From NCBI GenBank assembly GCA_005778225.1, contig SXPC01000133.1, forward strand, positions 1-49,107: a stretch of DNA of 49,107 nucleotides, in the 5' to 3' direction. How positions within the stretch are numbered: position 1 is the first letter of the stretch; every line of letters begins with the position of its first letter. Made by a program: the position numbers and the translations under genes. The notes beneath the pieces are model-generated. The model did no database searches and had not been told where the DNA came from. It saw only the letters and a program-made list of their open reading frames with translations. This DNA comes from Planctomyces sp. (GTDB lineage: Bacteria; Planctomycetota; Planctomycetia; Planctomycetales; Planctomycetaceae). Of the stretch, positions 1-9,801 are shown piece after piece.

Positions 1-39
1 CAAATTGTTAAATGATCTTATTAATAGCTAGTATCAAGT

Positions 40-1152
40 ATGACGGAAGCCGCAGTTAAACCGCATGCAACACGGAACTTGAATCTGGATCTGCTTCGTG
101 GGCTGGCATTGATGATGGTGCTGGTCGACCACATCGAATCGCATGCTGACGCGGGCTTAATTAGTCGATGGTCACTCAAAGAGTTCGGGTTTTCCGATGG
201 AGCAGATCTGTTTGTCTTCCTGTCTGGTTACGTTTTTGGATTAGTCTACTACCCACGTGTTTACTCTTATGGGTTAAGGAAGTCCGGACTTCATGCACTA
301 TACCGCTCCTTTCAGATCTACATTGTTTATCTTGCCACTGTACTAGTCTTGCTGGACATCGGATACTGCTTCGGCCATCTCTCGCCATTATTGAAAATGC
401 GACTTGCTCTTTACAGGGGCGGAAGCGAGTGTGTGTGTTCGTCCCTTGTTATGGCTTATCAACCATACGGTATTGGTATTCTTTGCTTCTACGCTTTGAT
501 ACTGCCTTGGATGCCACTCATGCTTTGGTTTTTTTCTGTTCATCCAATTCTTGCGACAGTAGTATCATTTTCAGGCTACTTGTATGCGCAAACCTTTCCT
601 TATGCATCGCTCCCTAGCTTCCCGGGAGAACCGGTTTGGAATTTCAATCCCCTCGCATGGCAGTTCCTCTTCTTCCTTGGGCTGGCTTGCTACGCTGTGC
701 AGCCCAAAAAGGCTGAACTTCGAAGCCAAAATATCAGATTCACTCTTGCATCTTCGGTATTGTTGTTCTCCATGGCTCTTAAATTAGGCTGGCTTGAATC
801 CATATTATCGAGTTTCTCAATCAGTCAGATTTCCTCTTGGGCGAATGTAGCGAGTAATAAAAGTTGCCTCGGTCCTTTGCGGATTGTTCATTTTCTGAGT
901 CTTGCATTCGTATTCTCTTGCCTAGCCCCCAGTTCCAACTCACCGGTTTGGCGAAGCAAATTTCTGCAGCCATTGGTAGTCTGTGGACAACATTCTCTGC
1001 ACATCTACGCGCTGGGCGTGGTACTGCTCTTCGTTTCCATAATCGTTTTTGATCTATACGGTAGTCAAGCTTGGCTCGTTCTCACAATCATTGTGATCAG
1101 CATGCTGAGCAGCATCACACTCGCGTTTTCCCTGCATAGATTGAAGAAGTGA
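40..1152 (+). CDS. OpgC-like membrane acyltransferase
   Basis: Polytopic membrane protein of 370 aa. Near the N-terminus it has the DLLRG motif (about residues 17-21), then FSDGADLFVFLSGY, which matches the 'DllRG...gFsDaaE.FVFlSGy' signature of OpgC_C-family proteins. About ten hydrophobic segments follow. OpgC proteins transfer succinyl or other acyl groups onto periplasmic glucans or other glycans. The substrate here is unknown, because no opgG/opgH gene is visible. The stop codon lies one base before the ATG of the glycosyltransferase at 1154, so the two genes are probably translationally coupled. The first ATG at 40 is used; no clear Shine-Dalgarno site is seen. It opens the A+T-rich surface locus and may be preceded by more genes outside the window. 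Confidence 0.85.
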   Translation: MTEAAVKPHATRNLNLDLLRGLALMMVLVDHIESHADAGLISRWSLKEFGFSDGADLFVFLSGYVFGLVYYPRVYSYGLRKSGLHALYRSFQIYIVYLATVLVLLDIGYCFGHLSPLLKMRLALYRGGSECVCSSLVMAYQPYGIGILCFYALILPWMPLMLWFFSVHPILATVVSFSGYLYAQTFPYASLPSFPGEPVWNFNPLAWQFLFFLGLACYAVQPKKAELRSQNIRFTLASSVLLFSMALKLGWLESILSSFSISQISSWANVASNKSCLGPLRIVHFLSLAFVFSCLAPSSNSPVWRSKFLQPLVVCGQHSLHIYALGVVLLFVSIIVFDLYGSQAWLVLTIIVISMLSSITLAFSLHRLKK

Positions 1153-1153
1153 G

Positions 1154-2995
1154 ATGATCAATAAACGTCAACAGAACGACCAGCAGTTTGATACTCCGAT
1201 AGTGCCGCCTCCCTCCCAAACTCAGGAAAGTGACGCGCCACACGCCACACCGACATGGCATCGCCGGACTGTCGCTTCTCTCCTCATTTGTCAGGCATTT
1301 TTATTGGCGTGGATTGGGTGGATCAAAGCACCTGTCTTCGATGAAATCGCGCATGTGCCTTCCGGGCTTAGTCATTGGGCGACGGGAGATTTCTCTCTGT
1401 ACCGTGTAAATCCGCCGTTGATTCGTATGTTAGCGACTATACCCCTACTTGCTATTCAGCCGAAAACTGATTGGAAGGGCTACTCCGAAGATCCTTATGC
1501 TAGGCCGGAATTCATCATTGGCCGACGTTTTATGGACGCCAATGACCTAAACGCTTTCTGGTATTACACGCTTTGCCGCTGGATGCTCATTCCGATAGTC
1601 CTTTTTGGCGGATGGATATGCTACTTATGGGCGAGTGAACTTTTCGGCCGTCGCTCCGGAATTGCTGCTCTTGCCCTCTGGTGTTTTTCTCCCAACATTC
1701 TTGGTTGGGGTGCCATCAATACACCCGACGTAGGGGCGGCTGTTTTCGGAGTGACAGCCGTTTACACGTTTCGGAACTGGCTGTTGAGACCATCCTGGGC
1801 CACCTGTTCCCTCGCCGGCACGTGCTTGGGAGCTGCTGAGTTGACAAAGTCAACCTGGATCATTCTCTTCGAACTATGGCCACTGGCATGGCTCTCATGG
1901 CGTATTTTCTCGAGACATTCCAGCTCTCCTCAGCCCTCTGCTCTCCAGTTGGCGGGCGTCCTACTTCTGGGTCTTTATCTTCTCAATCTCGGCTATGGAT
2001 TTGAAGGAAGCTTCTCTCGCCTCGACAGCTTCAAATTCATTTCAGAATCTCTCGGTGGAACTGGCGCGCACGAGATACCCGGGAGCCGATTTGAAAACAC
2101 ATCACTTGGCTGGATTCCGGTTCCGCTTCCAGCGAACTATGTGAAAGGAATTGATGTTCAAAAGTATGACTTCGAAGTCGGAAAATGGTCTTATCTTCGC
2201 GGAGAAACCAAACACGGTGGTTGGTGGTATTGGTACATCTATGCTTTGCTGGTAAAATCCCCACTGGGCACACTCTTTCTACTCGCGGTCGCTTCGGTCC
2301 TTTTTTGCTCACGTCGTTTTCGGGTCGCATGGCGAGAAGAGCTTGCGCTCATATTACCAGCACTCGTGGTCCTGGTATTTGTAAGTTCCCAGACTGGCTT
2401 CAACCGATACTTACGGTATGTCATCCCGATCATTCCGTTCTGCCTGATTTTTGCCAGCCGCGTTTTCAACGAGAACGTGTTGCGATACAAATTGCTCCGC
2501 CTAGTTGGGACGATCGTCGTGATAATATCCGCCATTGAGAGCTTGTGGGTTTACCCGCACTCGATGTCGTTCTTCAACCGGGCCGTTGGCGGCCCCACTG
2601 GCGGACCTTCCCATTTGCTAGACGCCAACATCGACTGGGGTCAAGATCTACTCTTGCTTAAAGACTTTGTACGTAAGCATTCTGAGATCGGAACAATTCG
2701 CCTTGCATACTTCGGTATGGCCGAACCAGAATGGGCTGAATTTCCCTTTGAACCCGCCCCTAAAGCTGATGAGTTGAACGGCAACCCTCCACCGCCGGGT
2801 TGGTATGCGGTCAGCGTCAACCATGTCTACGGCTATCGGCATAATGAGCATGATAAGCCCTGGTATGCTTATTTTGCGCAGTACCAGCCTCGCTCCCACC
2901 TTGGCTATTCTATTTATGTGTACGAAATCAATGGCTCATCGAAATCAACACCGCAGACAAGGAATGTGAATCGCATGGCACCAAGAATACAATGA
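1154..2995 (+). CDS. GT-C fold glycosyltransferase (PMT/ArnT-like, GT39-like)
   Basis: Integral membrane protein of 613 aa with a Pro-rich cytoplasmic start, a first membrane segment at about residues 41-60 and roughly a dozen more. Just after TM1 is FDEIAHVPSG, with the acidic D-E pair expected in the first extracytoplasmic loop of lipid-phosphosugar-dependent GT-C enzymes. The motif NPPLIRMLA follows, and near the C-terminus is ANIDWGQDL, which is common in bacterial 'phospholipid carrier-dependent glycosyltransferase' proteins. It probably transfers a sugar from a polyprenyl-phosphate donor to a glycan, lipid or protein outside the membrane. The acceptor is unknown; the neighbouring OpgC-like gene suggests a modified surface glycan or glycoprotein. 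Confidence 0.8.
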   Translation: MINKRQQNDQQFDTPIVPPPSQTQESDAPHATPTWHRRTVASLLICQAFLLAWIGWIKAPVFDEIAHVPSGLSHWATGDFSLYRVNPPLIRMLATIPLLAIQPKTDWKGYSEDPYARPEFIIGRRFMDANDLNAFWYYTLCRWMLIPIVLFGGWICYLWASELFGRRSGIAALALWCFSPNILGWGAINTPDVGAAVFGVTAVYTFRNWLLRPSWATCSLAGTCLGAAELTKSTWIILFELWPLAWLSWRIFSRHSSSPQPSALQLAGVLLLGLYLLNLGYGFEGSFSRLDSFKFISESLGGTGAHEIPGSRFENTSLGWIPVPLPANYVKGIDVQKYDFEVGKWSYLRGETKHGGWWYWYIYALLVKSPLGTLFLLAVASVLFCSRRFRVAWREELALILPALVVLVFVSSQTGFNRYLRYVIPIIPFCLIFASRVFNENVLRYKLLRLVGTIVVIISAIESLWVYPHSMSFFNRAVGGPTGGPSHLLDANIDWGQDLLLLKDFVRKHSEIGTIRLAYFGMAEPEWAEFPFEPAPKADELNGNPPPPGWYAVSVNHVYGYRHNEHDKPWYAYFAQYQPRSHLGYSIYVYEINGSSKSTPQTRNVNRMAPRIQ

Positions 2996-3129
2996 TTTCG
3001 AGAAACTTGCTTCCGCCACACCCACCCTTCTCTCCATCAAATTAACACAAAATAAATTTGACAAATTTACAGAGCGACAGTAATCTGAATATCCGAAATA
3101 TATGTGCAGTTGCTGTTTGTGGTGCAATT

Positions 3130-4869
3130 ATGCTTGAAGGCTGCAACAATGATGTGCCGTATCGAATTATCAAGATCGCTGCGTTCGTGTATTTTCTTAT
3201 TTTGATGCCTGTGACATTAGCTTTTGTAGCAATGAGTCTGCTAGCAGTGAGAGGGGTGGATGACATGGCTGCTACTGCATGGGCAGAGCACCGACGGGCC
3301 TGCATTCAAGCTCCGGCTGCTAAATATCATCTTGACCGTTCGCGTGCGGTGCGTGGAGCAGTCTATGGTCCCGATGGGAAGCCGGTAGAGGATAGCTTGG
3401 TCCGATGCATCCGAGCGAAATCATTGCTCTTGAAAGCAAGCAACTTTCCGCCGGTTCCGGAGTTGTGGTCGGATCTTGTTGAAGCTGAGACGCGGACCGA
3501 CAGTCATGGCAGATTTGAATTTACTCATCTCGATGAAGGCTGTTGGACCATTTGCACATCGGCAGCTGGTCTTGCCCCAGACGTGCAGAGTTTAGTGCTT
3601 GTTCAAGACGGAAGTGGCGCCAGCTTGGATATCAATCTAACCCATCCCAAGACTTTACGCGTAGTACTGCAAGGCTTCGATAAGCGTCCGCGGCGTGTCT
3701 ACCTAGTTCCGTACCGATGGTGGCCCGAACTTTTATCACGAGACTTTGTTGGAACTGAGCAAGAACTCATGTTCACGGAAATCGGAGGACCATTTGCCAA
3801 GGGGCTGATAGTGGTCGCTGATCTCGATGGAAAGTCAAACTGGCTTCCCAAGTTTGCTTACAACCTAGAGCAATCGGACGAAGCAGTCGTGTTAGCTGAT
3901 GACGACTTGGCTATGTCATCTTTGAGCGTTCCTGAAACAACGAGTTTGTTGCGATGGAAGACGGAGATCTCAGAGGCAGAGCGATTGTTCTTTGGCTTGC
4001 TGACTCCCGTCGCACTCTTTTGTAATCCTGAAAGCTTACTTCGGAAGGCTGCTAACGGGCAACACGGAGATTCGCTCACCCTAGAAGAAAACAGGGTTTT
4101 GCGAGGTTTTGGTCCAAATGCATATGTGCCCATGCTCATCGAGTCGCAAAGTGGTGATGCCTGGTTGGAATACACAAGCGAGGCTTCAGAATTCGAATTG
4201 AAAAACATCTCTAATGGTACGTATCGTGTTCGAGCTTTGGATTCGTTTGGCCGTTTGACATTTGCTCGCGGTGCTGTCGTTAACAATTCCCCTGATACAG
4301 AACTTGCAGTTCGGCCTATCGCCCACGTTCTTGTCGATGAACCACGAAGTCGTGAAGTGATGGGTACCGTTCGATGGGAAGATGGGAGCCCGGCAGTTGG
4401 AGCCAATGTTTTTCTGCAGGACGCGGCAAGTTTTCGTCGTTTCCTACAAAAAGTGGACGTGAATCGGAACGGTTTTTTTTATGTCCCCGAGGTTCCTGCA
4501 TCAAGATATGTCGCCTTTGCTATGCCTCCAGATGACGAGCAAGCTATGAAGAATTTCGTCAGTTTTGACGTCAATGAGTTGCCGCGTGAAAAATGGGCTG
4601 ATCTAATTGTTTCCAATCGTCGCATCGTTGGGAAGCTTCCAGATACTCGCTTTTGGCAGCGTATTGAATTGCTTCGTGAGGGTCAAGAAGATCAGAAAAC
4701 TGTCGTATGGACGATTTCCCCAATCAAGAACAGAGACTTTGAAATTTCCAATGTCCTGGCCGGAAAATATAGTATAAGAGCGATCGGAGAAAGCGATGCC
4801 TCAAACGTCATATCTCTCCCCTTTGATATCGCTCAAGAATCAAGCACAAATGTTCGCTGGCCTGAATAG
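3130..4869 (+). CDS. Membrane-anchored protein with carboxypeptidase-regulatory-like domains
   Basis: Not assigned to a named family. From the ATG at 3130 it has one hydrophobic anchor (about residues 10-38), then a large exported region. Two segments look like carboxypeptidase-regulatory-like (CarboxypepD_reg) Ig-type folds: an N-terminal one beginning RAVRGAVYGPDGKPVEDSL and continuing to TDSHGRFEFTHLDEG, and one in the second half beginning VMGTVRWEDGSPAVGANVF and continuing to VNRNGFFYVPEVPASRY. Such domains usually serve as adhesive or spacer modules at the cell surface. The frame extends upstream to a TTG at 3058, but that start has no ribosome-binding signal. It sits between the glycosyltransferase and the Cys-Ser repeat protein, all on the same strand. 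Confidence 0.65.
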   Translation: MLEGCNNDVPYRIIKIAAFVYFLILMPVTLAFVAMSLLAVRGVDDMAATAWAEHRRACIQAPAAKYHLDRSRAVRGAVYGPDGKPVEDSLVRCIRAKSLLLKASNFPPVPELWSDLVEAETRTDSHGRFEFTHLDEGCWTICTSAAGLAPDVQSLVLVQDGSGASLDINLTHPKTLRVVLQGFDKRPRRVYLVPYRWWPELLSRDFVGTEQELMFTEIGGPFAKGLIVVADLDGKSNWLPKFAYNLEQSDEAVVLADDDLAMSSLSVPETTSLLRWKTEISEAERLFFGLLTPVALFCNPESLLRKAANGQHGDSLTLEENRVLRGFGPNAYVPMLIESQSGDAWLEYTSEASEFELKNISNGTYRVRALDSFGRLTFARGAVVNNSPDTELAVRPIAHVLVDEPRSREVMGTVRWEDGSPAVGANVFLQDAASFRRFLQKVDVNRNGFFYVPEVPASRYVAFAMPPDDEQAMKNFVSFDVNELPREKWADLIVSNRRIVGKLPDTRFWQRIELLREGQEDQKTVVWTISPIKNRDFEISNVLAGKYSIRAIGESDASNVISLPFDIAQESSTNVRWPE

Positions 4870-4905
4870 AGTCTCGTGTCCCTCTTCCCCTGAATCTGGA
4901 GCGTA

Positions 4906-6090
4906 ATGCAAATGCGAATGTTCATTCTACGTGTGACTGCTATCGGCCTCGTAGCTTTATCTTTAATCCAATTTTTGGATTCGGAGAGTCGAACCACAGA
5001 AACCTCTGAACTCGAAGCATCACTATTCGACAATGGTTCTCTACGCCACGCAAATGCAGCAATTCATATGAATGCCAGTTCGCTCGATGTTAAGCCAGCA
5101 GTAGACCGCTGGACTCGTGGTGATCAAGTTCTTGACGGAATTGGTTCATTGGTAAGTCTGGTATCGTTCAATTCAGTTGCCTACGCACAGGCCCAGCCAC
5201 CAACATCGGCAGCCTCAGGAACTGGCGGTCCGGTTGGGTGCTCAGCGTCAGGGGCAAGTACAGCCCAGACGCTTTCATGTTCTACAAATCAAGACTCGGG
5301 AGCGGTGGATGGATATGGCTCTTGGTGCTCCACTGCTGCCGCCGGTCCTGCCGGAACAGGAACAGCCGTTTGCTCGGCGTATGAACCTCCTACACCGCCA
5401 GTCGGTGTAGGAAGTGATAACACTCCCTGTTCTGCGGCAGGCAACGGTTCTTCGATTCCGGGAGCGGTGAATTACTGCTCCGCCGGCGGAACGACTGGAG
5501 CAGTTGGCTGCAGCACTGCGGGGGGGCAGAACAATGGAACCAATTCGGATGGTGCAGTCGTTTGCAGTGCAACTGGAGCTGTAGTCTCGGGCAATAGTTG
5601 CTCAGCAACTGCAGGTGGAGCAAGTATAACCTGTTCCACGAATGCGGGCCAACATCAGGCATGCAGCGCAGGCCAGACTTCCGGTACAAATTCAGCAAGC
5701 TGTTCAGCTACCGGAACTTCGACCGGCGGAGCAACAGCGATGTGCTCAGTGAGCGCCTCGGCAACATCAGGAGGCCACAACAACAAATGTTCCGCTGTTG
5801 CGTACAACCCTCCGCTACCGCCTGGAGGTACAGATTCGAGTTCGGCAAATTGCTCTACTAGCGGAACAACCAACGCGACCTGCTCAGTTGCCGCAGGAAA
5901 TACCGGAGGAGAGAACAACACCGCTTGTACTGTAATACCTTTCGGCTCCAATACACCGCCGGCAGGCTATGCCTGTAGTGCAACCGCTGGAGCTGCAGCA
6001 AATAGCTGTAGTGTGATTCAAGCAGATGGTACAGCTACGGGACCCACCGGCACGCCACCGACTTGTGGAGGCCCAATTCACGGTCACTAA
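4906..6090 (+). CDS. Secreted low-complexity Cys-Ser repeat protein
   Basis: No family recognised. The 394-aa product has an N-terminal hydrophobic signal or anchor (about residues 5-23), a spacer of about 70 residues, a possible cleavage region at SVAYAQAQPP (about residue 95), and then a 290-residue domain rich in Gly, Ala, Ser, Thr, Asn and Cys. Twenty cysteines occur there. Eighteen are in the dipeptide Cys-Ser, mostly as C-S-A or C-S-T, spaced about 6-22 residues apart; one is Cys-Thr and the last is Cys-Gly. Three Pro-rich linkers (for example EPPTPPVG and NPPLPPGG) divide it into blocks. The tail is CGGPIHGH, and there is no PEP-CTERM or LPXTG signal. Regular cysteines in an exported protein suggest disulfide cross-linking or post-translational modification; this is inference. 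Confidence 0.7.
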   Translation: MQMRMFILRVTAIGLVALSLIQFLDSESRTTETSELEASLFDNGSLRHANAAIHMNASSLDVKPAVDRWTRGDQVLDGIGSLVSLVSFNSVAYAQAQPPTSAASGTGGPVGCSASGASTAQTLSCSTNQDSGAVDGYGSWCSTAAAGPAGTGTAVCSAYEPPTPPVGVGSDNTPCSAAGNGSSIPGAVNYCSAGGTTGAVGCSTAGGQNNGTNSDGAVVCSATGAVVSGNSCSATAGGASITCSTNAGQHQACSAGQTSGTNSASCSATGTSTGGATAMCSVSASATSGGHNNKCSAVAYNPPLPPGGTDSSSANCSTSGTTNATCSVAAGNTGGENNTACTVIPFGSNTPPAGYACSATAGAAANSCSVIQADGTATGPTGTPPTCGGPIHGH

Positions 6091-6239
6091 GATATAAAGT
6101 ATTTGGGCTAGATGACGCTCCTGGTAAATTATGGCGTGGATTAATGTTCCCAGCCACTTCTTTAATACACAAACAAAACATGCCTTTGATTCTTTGTATG
6201 AATCGGGAGCGTAGTTAAAACTACTTACAGGAGAAAAAT

Positions 6240-7343
6240 ATGTCCAAAGTACTTTGGAGTGGAGCCGTTTTATCTTTAATAATTATAAATATAGCTTTGT
6301 TGAGTCGCACGCGTGAACATGTCGGTCCTTGGAATGAAGATTATAAAAAAACTGATTCGAAAGAAATGCAGAATCTTAGGGCAGGGCGGCGTGTGAATTC
6401 ACTATTCATCACGCATGAACCATTTGATCTAATTGGAGCACTCGTAACGAACCGGCATTGGAATGAAGTTCTTCAGCTTGACGAAGATCAAGCCGAAGCC
6501 ATCAAGAAACTAGACAACGTTCTTCAGAATGCTCGTGAGTTCATGTGGAAAGGCGATGCTGATCATCCTGTGGACGATCTTGAATCGTATAAAGCTTATC
6601 TGGCTCGTAGCGATCAAAGACGTAGCTCTTCTATCCGGCATGGACAGCGAATGGTATCTCTCGGACTACTTACAGAGCGTCAGTCCTCATTTGTTCTGCA
6701 ACGGTATTTAACGCAGGGACGACCAATGCAGAAATTGTTCGACGAAAATATTCAGGAACTTCTGGCTATTACGGCAGCGCAGAATAGGCAGTTGACTCGA
6801 GTGGCAATGGATGAGAATGCCGATACGAGCGACATTAAGTTCATCGAAGCGGCAATGTCTCCCGACGACAAGATCAGAAAACAAGCAGGAGCCTTTTTGG
6901 AAGAAGCGGCGGCCAAGGGAGAATTGGCAGCCAAAGCGGTTTTGACTCCCGAGCAGCTAGCGACATGGTCGAAATTAACCGAGCAACGCTCCTTGCCGCT
7001 AGAGAGACCTGAGATTCCGACTCCTCCTGCCGAAATTCTGTCGAGAATTCAGCTGGCCCAGATTTCGCCGGTATTTCGCGAATTAAAGAAGAAGGCAGAT
7101 GGTCTCCAACTTGCCAAAGAGCAACAGGAAGCACTTCTCGATTTAGAAGACGTGGTTCGCAAAGGTCTTTATTGGATGAGCCTTGCCAGTACTGACACCC
7201 CTATACCAAATAGCAAGAACAATCTATTTGCGCAGAAACTCTCAGAATCGCAAAGGTCATTCATCAAGCATGCTGAACATGTTGCCCTGAAAGGGATTTT
7301 AACTCAGGACCAGGCCAAGGAAATTCATGCCGCCGTCAACTAG
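6240..7343 (+). CDS. Exported protein with three LTxxQ-like helical units
   Basis: A protein of 367 aa with an N-terminal signal or anchor (about residues 5-21), preceded by a good Shine-Dalgarno site (AGGAGA five bases before the ATG). The body is alpha-helical and contains LLTERQ, VLTPEQ and ILTQDQ, which are LTxxQ motifs as in Spy/CpxP-like periplasmic proteins. The first unit (VLQLDEDQAEAIKKLDNVL ... GLLTERQ) and the last (GLQLAKEQQEALLDLEDVV ... GILTQDQ) are clearly duplicates, and the middle unit carries VLTPEQLATW. Planctomycetes often carry such proteins with unassigned roles; a chaperone-like or metal-sensing role is only a guess. The end overlaps the next gene by 17 bases. Confidence 0.65.
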   Translation: MSKVLWSGAVLSLIIINIALLSRTREHVGPWNEDYKKTDSKEMQNLRAGRRVNSLFITHEPFDLIGALVTNRHWNEVLQLDEDQAEAIKKLDNVLQNAREFMWKGDADHPVDDLESYKAYLARSDQRRSSSIRHGQRMVSLGLLTERQSSFVLQRYLTQGRPMQKLFDENIQELLAITAAQNRQLTRVAMDENADTSDIKFIEAAMSPDDKIRKQAGAFLEEAAAKGELAAKAVLTPEQLATWSKLTEQRSLPLERPEIPTPPAEILSRIQLAQISPVFRELKKKADGLQLAKEQQEALLDLEDVVRKGLYWMSLASTDTPIPNSKNNLFAQKLSESQRSFIKHAEHVALKGILTQDQAKEIHAAVN

Positions 7344-9798
7344 CGACGAGATTCTGGAGCAGCGACCAAAACGTTTCGTTGTTAGAATAGCTGAGGGTTC
7401 TCAAACTTACATTTTGAGAGTTTTGATAACGTTTGTCGTCCTTGTGGGCCTGCTCTGGCTCGACGGTCAATTTGGTCCTACGACGTTCCTTTTGCGCCGG
7501 TTCTCAGCAGCTTTACTCTTAGCAGCTGTCTCATTCATAGTGATTCGAGAGAAAATCAGGATTATAAACGCGGTACTACTCGCGATTATCTTAAGCTTTA
7601 TTGCTATCGCACCGACTATACCCTTAGTCCTGCTGGCTTACGTCTTAGCAATCTGTTCCATCAGCCGAACTTACCATATCGATGTTGCTTATCTACCAAA
7701 TGGACTGGCACAGGCTTGCTTTGCTTATATTGGATTTCGGTTTTTTGGAGAACTGCTTCCGCCAATTCGTGTGTTAAACGAGAAGCTTTATGAAATAGTG
7801 AAAGCATATCTTCGTTTTGCAACAGGAACTGAGCATAATTTGGGAATGACGGCATTGGGATTCCCTGCAATCAGTCTCGCATTAATATATCTATTTTGGA
7901 GATGGCGAGTTTCTGCGTCAGGCGCGAGGCTCATTGCCATGCTTATGCTTTTATTGACTTGGTTTATATCGTTGCCTATTCTGGTCATTAAATCACCAGG
8001 AGCGTTGGACATTTTCTCGCGAGGTGCTGGTTTAGGGCTGCTAGGACTCGCAGTCGCCGTATTAATTGACGCCTTAGCGTCATCCAAGCCTAGATTAGCT
8101 CAATCAAATAAAAGTCAGATGCTTTTAGTTGTCTCATTTTCGTGTGCAACCTGCATCCTTGGCGGAGCCATACTTGTTGGAGTGATTAATCCTTTCTATT
8201 CAGCTAAGAGCATCCTTGTGCATAACCGAGGAGGCTTAGATTGGGATCGGCCTGTATTCGGAAAGTTTGGCGCATTCAGCGGTGGAATGTTTGGATTGCT
8301 ACCGGTTTATGTGCGGGCAAATGGCTACCAGTTCGAAGTATTAGATAAAGAAGAAATAACATCTACGGATCTCCTTGGATTTCAAACACTCGTTTTGATC
8401 AATTCTCCAAAGAAGTGGACGAGTTCTGAGAAAATGACAGTAATGGCCTTTGTGGCAGATGGAGGGAGCCTTTTAATTCTTGGCGATCACACTAATGTGT
8501 TCGGCTTGATGGATGGGTTTAATACTCTGCTAGCAGAATCTGGAATCCAATTTAAATTCGATTCTGCGTACCATGCGCGTTCAACATGGCGAGGATGTTA
8601 TTCTGCTGCACCTGATGCGGTCGCTGCTGGTTGGAGTCTCGAGGGGCCAGGAATGGGAATTGGCGCCTCTTTGGATCTTCAGGGATGGTCACGTCCTCTT
8701 CTGAGTGGACGCTATGCTCATTCAGATATCGGATCCGAGTCAAACGTCATCGGTAGTTTCCTGGGAAACTACAGTTACGACCCTGGAGAAGAGCTTGGTG
8801 ATGTTGCAATGATTGCATCAGTGGTTCACGGCCGTGGAAGAATAGTCGTGTTTGGTGATACATCGCCTTTCCAGGGGAGCCAGAGCTATTCTTTTCCTCG
8901 GACTGTTGGACCAATTCTCAGTCTGCTATCTCGTCCCGCCACCATATTCGAGCAAAACATTGTTCGGTTTTGGGTTGCGATGCTTTGGCTGGTTATGATT
9001 CTCACCTTGTGGGTACTTTGCTTGGATTTATTCTCGACTTCTATCATTTTATTTTCGCTATTTCTAAGCATGAGCATAAGTGGATGCATAAATCGATTCA
9101 CTTTAAGCTCTCCAATCAGTATCGATTCCGACTGCGTTCTTATTGATAACACACATCTCCCGGCTGTTGGTCACTATGCAGCACGATTCAATCCTTCAGG
9201 ACCACTCGAAACAAACTTGCTCCGATGTGGCTTACGCACAGTTCATCTCGATAGTTGGGACATTGCTAAAATCTCCAAAGCGAAAGGTATCGCATTTATC
9301 GCTCCTCAGAGACCGTTCACACGTTCCGAAGTGGATAGCTTGCTTGAATTCGAAAAAAGCGGGGGAATTGTTCTGCTCGCTGTAGGCCATGCCGAATCGC
9401 CCCCATCGCAATCTCTTTTGAGTGCTCACGGATTGAAGTTGGAGGGCCGCCCTCTCGGCACCGTTCCCAAAGTTATCGATAATCAGGGGCAAGAGAGACC
9501 ACGGTTCCTTGATGCTTGGCCTATTGTCAGCACTTCAGGCGCCGACTTGACAGTAAGTTCGGATATCGAAGTGCTATATCGTACTGAAGATGATATTACC
9601 GCGCTCTTCTGCAGAAAGGGCAGTGGAGGACTACTCCTTATTTCTGACAGCAGGTATTTCTCTTCAATGAACGTCGAAGACGTGGCAGGACATTGGATGG
9701 GAAATCTTGCATTCATTTACGAAGTCTTCAGGAAATATTTGGCTGCTGACCCCGATAGCGTACAGCCACTATTCAACTCTCCGACAAAACCTGAATGA
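7327..9798 (+). CDS. Giant polytopic membrane protein with two GATase1/GldG-like domains (paralogue 1)
   Basis: A protein of 823 aa. It has about eight hydrophobic segments in residues 25-255, another at about 266-288, a soluble domain at about 290-535, two membrane segments at about 545-590, and a second soluble domain to the C-terminus. The first soluble domain has a Rossmann-like pattern (VLINSPKKWTSSE, then GGSLLILGDHTNVFG at about residue 386), resembling the DUF4350 / GldG-type glutamine-amidotransferase-like fold. The second repeats this pattern (IAFIAPQRPFTRSEV, then SGGIVLLAVGHAE). The next gene has the same architecture, so these are tandem paralogues. The N-terminal helices may be a degenerate exosortase-like module. 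The ATG overlaps the upstream gene, implying coupling. Function unknown. Confidence 0.65.
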   Translation: MPPSTSDEILEQRPKRFVVRIAEGSQTYILRVLITFVVLVGLLWLDGQFGPTTFLLRRFSAALLLAAVSFIVIREKIRIINAVLLAIILSFIAIAPTIPLVLLAYVLAICSISRTYHIDVAYLPNGLAQACFAYIGFRFFGELLPPIRVLNEKLYEIVKAYLRFATGTEHNLGMTALGFPAISLALIYLFWRWRVSASGARLIAMLMLLLTWFISLPILVIKSPGALDIFSRGAGLGLLGLAVAVLIDALASSKPRLAQSNKSQMLLVVSFSCATCILGGAILVGVINPFYSAKSILVHNRGGLDWDRPVFGKFGAFSGGMFGLLPVYVRANGYQFEVLDKEEITSTDLLGFQTLVLINSPKKWTSSEKMTVMAFVADGGSLLILGDHTNVFGLMDGFNTLLAESGIQFKFDSAYHARSTWRGCYSAAPDAVAAGWSLEGPGMGIGASLDLQGWSRPLLSGRYAHSDIGSESNVIGSFLGNYSYDPGEELGDVAMIASVVHGRGRIVVFGDTSPFQGSQSYSFPRTVGPILSLLSRPATIFEQNIVRFWVAMLWLVMILTLWVLCLDLFSTSIILFSLFLSMSISGCINRFTLSSPISIDSDCVLIDNTHLPAVGHYAARFNPSGPLETNLLRCGLRTVHLDSWDIAKISKAKGIAFIAPQRPFTRSEVDSLLEFEKSGGIVLLAVGHAESPPSQSLLSAHGLKLEGRPLGTVPKVIDNQGQERPRFLDAWPIVSTSGADLTVSSDIEVLYRTEDDITALFCRKGSGGLLLISDSRYFSSMNVEDVAGHWMGNLAFIYEVFRKYLAADPDSVQPLFNSPTKPE

Positions 9799-9801
9799 CA
9801 G

